From NCBI RefSeq assembly GCF_023703465.1, contig NZ_JAMQGP010000001.1:558001-622000 (forward strand): a stretch of DNA of 64,000 nt, in the 5' to 3' direction. This DNA comes from Echinimonas agarilytica. Lineage in GTDB: Bacteria > Pseudomonadota > Gammaproteobacteria > Enterobacterales > Neiellaceae. The position numbers and the translations under genes are program-made. Positions within the stretch are counted from its first letter, which is position 1, and the number at the start of each line of letters is the position of its first letter. Under the pieces are notes generated by a model. That model made no database searches. It saw nothing but the letters and a program-made list of their open reading frames with translations, and was not told where the DNA came from. This document shows positions 61,412 through 64,000 of this stretch, piece after piece.

Positions 61412-64000
61412 ATGACGATAGTGAAACTCAACCACATAACTAGAGCGCTACTGCAGCAAAACATTGGTAAACGTACTTTGTGTGCGTCTGCCTTGTTGAC
61501 TGCTCTAACTGCTCCCGTATTTGCCCAAGATGATGTTAATGCCCAACAAGCTGATGCCGGACAAGATGTTGCTCAGGCCGTTGATACCAGTAATGTAGAA
61601 GTCATTAAAGTGTCTGGTATGCGCGCCACAATGACACGCTCGTTAAATGAGAAACGCAACACAGCTGCCGTTGTTGATGCGATTGCTGCTGCAGACTTTG
61701 GTGATCTTCCGGGACTTTCTATCTCTGATGTTATTGAGAATATTACCAGTGTTTCAGGTCACCGAGGTAAAGGTTCGGCGTCTGAAATGTCGATTCGTGG
61801 TATGGGTCCATTCTTGGGGTATTCCACGTTCAACGAACGGACTGTTACCAGTGCGGGTTACACTCGGGCGGTTAATTTTAAAAAATTCCCATCAGATCTA
61901 GTCGACAAGGTTGTGGTGTATAAATCACAACAAGCCAACCTGATTGAAGGTGGTGTGTCGGGTACGATTGCGTTGTCATCTCTGCGCCCGTTAGATTACG
62001 GCGAAAATGTGGGCTCGATTGAGTTAACTGGAATCTACAATGAAACTGAGGCTCGAGTGGATGGCGAAAATGGGCTTGGTAATCGAGCGACTTTTTCCTA
62101 CGTTGATCAATTCGAAACAGACTTTGGTGCGTTTGGTTATACCATTGGTGGCCAACGTACAGACTCTTCAAACCCTGAAGAAAGCTTACTGACCAGTTCT
62201 ACCTTATACGCATGCGCAACTAATTATGCCGATGGCAGCCCCGTTGATATTCGCAGTGCAAGTGACTGTGAAGATGGCGATGGTGCAATTGATCGTGACA
62301 ACGTGAATGACTACGATCCGGATTCACAGTTCTTTGTGCCATCGAGCACGACTTACCGAACGATGGAAGAATCGGATGAGCGTAATGCGATTGTGGGTAC
62401 ATTGCAGTGGCAACCGAATGACAATTGGGATATCTACGGCGATTTTGAGTGGTCTAGAAATGAATACACCGAAGATCGTCATGATCTGACTGTATCTGAC
62501 GGCCGCCGCTACCTCGACAATGTTGTGACCGATGGCAACCGCACTCTTGAATATCGTACCGGCGAATCTAAGTTTGAAGCACAAGGTTACTACCGAGATG
62601 AAATCGAGCGTTACAACGGTTTTGGTTTAAAGATTGATCACTACATGACCGATGCGCTGTTAGTCAGCTTAGACTTATCTTATAGCCGCTCTCATCGTAA
62701 CCGTTCTAGCTTCCAGTCGCGGATTAAAACGGGTGACCGCTGGAATTATTCACTGGACCAACGCCAACACCGTTTAACGCGTTTGCGCTTTTTAGACGAA
62801 AATGGTTTGAATGCCGATCAAGAAGGGTTTGATTCATCAACTGCCTTTAACCCCACCAATCCAGAATCTTGGTTGGGCGTAAACAATAATGGCACGAACC
62901 CAGAAGCACGTTACCGTCGTCAAATGGATGAACGTTTTGACACCATCAAAGCTGCACGTTTTGATGTGAACTACGCCATTGAAAACAACGACTGGATTGC
63001 CAGTGTTGATGCCGGTATTCGTTATTCAGAAGAGCACTTAACGTCTGACTTGGATACCAACACAGCGATTGATCCAAATACAGGTGAGCGTGTTAGTGAA
63101 TACAAAACCACAAACGTTGATGAAACAACACCACTGATTGAAAATTGCTTCCTGCCAAAGTGGAACAACGACGAATGGTTTAAATCAGAAAATGGCGACG
63201 GTGTAGAAGGCGGCGAATACGCCCAATTTGATGGCCGTTGTGGATTTGGTTTGTTGTCGCAGGCGAATCCAGATGGCAGCTTCACCGACATTGGGCGCAA
63301 GCCTGACACTCGCAGTAATGGCGATGATGATATTCGTGAAGATATCACCGCAGGTTACGTCATGGTGAATCTCGACGGTGAAGCATTTGATACGCCAGTC
63401 ACTGGTAATGTTGGACTCCGTGTGGTTCATACCAGTATTGAAGCCAAGGGTTACACATCAGAATTTGAACTTGTTACCACCGTTGATCCCGACACTGGTA
63501 CTGAATATATCCGTTTAGAAGAAGTCGATGGCGGAACAGTGGGCACTCACTATGTTGATCACAGCAGCACCGAATATTTACCGAGTGCGAACATCACATT
63601 TCATTTAGATGATGACTTGTTGCTTCGTACCGCTGCGTACCGCGCGTTGTCACGGCCGAACCTTCAAGACTTAGGTGCGGGACGTTCAGTCAATGTAGCT
63701 GATGATGACAACATCACCGATCCGGATGACTTGATTGATGACGCGTCAGGCGATAACCCAACGATGGAACCATTGATGTCTTGGAACGGTGATATTTCGT
63801 TGGAGTGGTATCCAAATGAAGATACTGCGTTATCTGTTGCGCTTTACTACAAACAGTTCGAAGCGAGCTTTAAAAAAGTAAACCTGACTGAATATCTCAC
63901 GGTTGACGGTGTTGAATATCCGATGTCGGTATCTACCACAGAGAAAAGTGATGATACCAGTGACCTCAAAGGTATCGAGATCTCTGCTCAGAAAGTCTTT
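61412..64000 (+). CDS. TonB-dependent receptor, 5' part (runs off the window)
   Basis: The frame is open to base 64000 with no stop. The start is at ATG 61412 or GTG 61421; GGGG at 61408-61411 is 9 nt upstream of the GTG, which favours the latter. The signal peptide ends at about TAPVFAQ. The TonB-box-like region is VEVIKVSGMRATMTRSL. Plug motifs: FGDLPGLSISDVIENITSVSGHRG and SEMSIRGMGPFLGYSTFNE, then VVVYKSQQANLIEGGVSGTI. The barrel follows with TonB-receptor strand motifs (FDVNYAIENND..., LPSANITFHLDDDLLLRTAAYRALSRPNLQDL). It is divergent from a FadR-type regulator. Family is certain; the substrate is unknown but probably a sugar-acid-containing glycan, judged from the regulator type. Confidence 0.93.
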   Translation, partial: MTIVKLNHITRALLQQNIGKRTLCASALLTALTAPVFAQDDVNAQQADAGQDVAQAVDTSNVEVIKVSGMRATMTRSLNEKRNTAAVVDAIAAADFGDLPGLSISDVIENITSVSGHRGKGSASEMSIRGMGPFLGYSTFNERTVTSAGYTRAVNFKKFPSDLVDKVVVYKSQQANLIEGGVSGTIALSSLRPLDYGENVGSIELTGIYNETEARVDGENGLGNRATFSYVDQFETDFGAFGYTIGGQRTDSSNPEESLLTSSTLYACATNYADGSPVDIRSASDCEDGDGAIDRDNVNDYDPDSQFFVPSSTTYRTMEESDERNAIVGTLQWQPNDNWDIYGDFEWSRNEYTEDRHDLTVSDGRRYLDNVVTDGNRTLEYRTGESKFEAQGYYRDEIERYNGFGLKIDHYMTDALLVSLDLSYSRSHRNRSSFQSRIKTGDRWNYSLDQRQHRLTRLRFLDENGLNADQEGFDSSTAFNPTNPESWLGVNNNGTNPEARYRRQMDERFDTIKAARFDVNYAIENNDWIASVDAGIRYSEEHLTSDLDTNTAIDPNTGERVSEYKTTNVDETTPLIENCFLPKWNNDEWFKSENGDGVEGGEYAQFDGRCGFGLLSQANPDGSFTDIGRKPDTRSNGDDDIREDITAGYVMVNLDGEAFDTPVTGNVGLRVVHTSIEAKGYTSEFELVTTVDPDTGTEYIRLEEVDGGTVGTHYVDHSSTEYLPSANITFHLDDDLLLRTAAYRALSRPNLQDLGAGRSVNVADDDNITDPDDLIDDASGDNPTMEPLMSWNGDISLEWYPNEDTALSVALYYKQFEASFKKVNLTEYLTVDGVEYPMSVSTTEKSDDTSDLKGIEISAQKVF

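Noticed and set aside
1-64000. CRISPR arrays, tRNA or rRNA genes, and insertion sequences
   Set aside because: I saw no regularly spaced repeats, no tRNA-like cloverleaf or rRNA stretches, and no transposase motifs with terminal repeats.

Overview
The window looks like chromosomal DNA of a marine, polysaccharide-degrading gammaproteobacterium of the Alteromonadales type. The reasons are four large TonB-dependent receptors, three sulfatases, an MSHA-like pilin, glucose PTS proteins close to enterobacterial PtsG, and a uvrA / yajR-like / ssb arrangement. I could not run searches, so the genus is not assigned. I see no tRNA, rRNA, CRISPR array or insertion sequence.

Bases 1-16600 look like the edge of a sulfated-polysaccharide utilization region. 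It holds the 3' end of one sulfatase, a complete secreted sulfatase, a chemoreceptor with a NIT-like sensor, and a translationally coupled pair (enolase-superfamily cycloisomerase/dehydratase plus aldehyde dehydrogenase). These are followed by a TonB-dependent receptor, a surface lipoprotein with a bacterial Ig-like and a carbohydrate-binding-like domain, a secreted protein of unknown function, and an FG-GAP/ASPIC lipoprotein. The pair resembles the oxidation and cycloisomerization steps of 3,6-anhydrogalactose catabolism (agar or carrageenan), but that is inference.

Bases 16600-30700 are mixed: a type IV pilin-like protein, signal peptidase I, an EF-hand protein, a 902-residue protein made of two tandem beta-amylase-like (GH14) halves, a CheX-receiver fusion, an M14 carboxypeptidase, DbpA helicase, a DJ-1/PfpI protein, a small membrane protein, an isolated Wza/Wzc-like exopolysaccharide pair, and two small hypothetical genes.

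Bases 30700-39600 (minus strand) carry two paralogous glucose PTS operons. Each encodes a fused EIIA-HPr-EI protein, an EIICB (PtsG-like) protein and a second EIIB-like domain. In both operons the EIICB gene ends with the slippery heptamer A_AAA_AAG, and the second EIIB domain lies in the -1 frame. In the first operon a strong 11-bp hairpin sits 5 nt downstream, as in E. coli dnaX. This suggests that programmed -1 frameshifting makes an EIIC-EIIB-EIIB fusion, and it is the most interesting signal in the window.

Bases 39800-49500 hold two divergent TonB-dependent receptors, a DUF4380-like secreted protein, a lipoprotein sulfatase and a small lipoprotein. Bases 49900-57500 contain a GMC oxidoreductase, a MAPEG protein, uvrA, a YajR-like transporter, ssb and a truncated PEP-CTERM protein. 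Bases 58100-64000 hold an iron-containing alcohol dehydrogenase, a MazEF-type toxin-antitoxin module whose toxin is truncated by an apparent frameshift, and a FadR-type GntR regulator divergent from a fourth TonB-dependent receptor that runs off the window. The spacer between the last two carries several TTGGT/ACCAA-type operator candidates.
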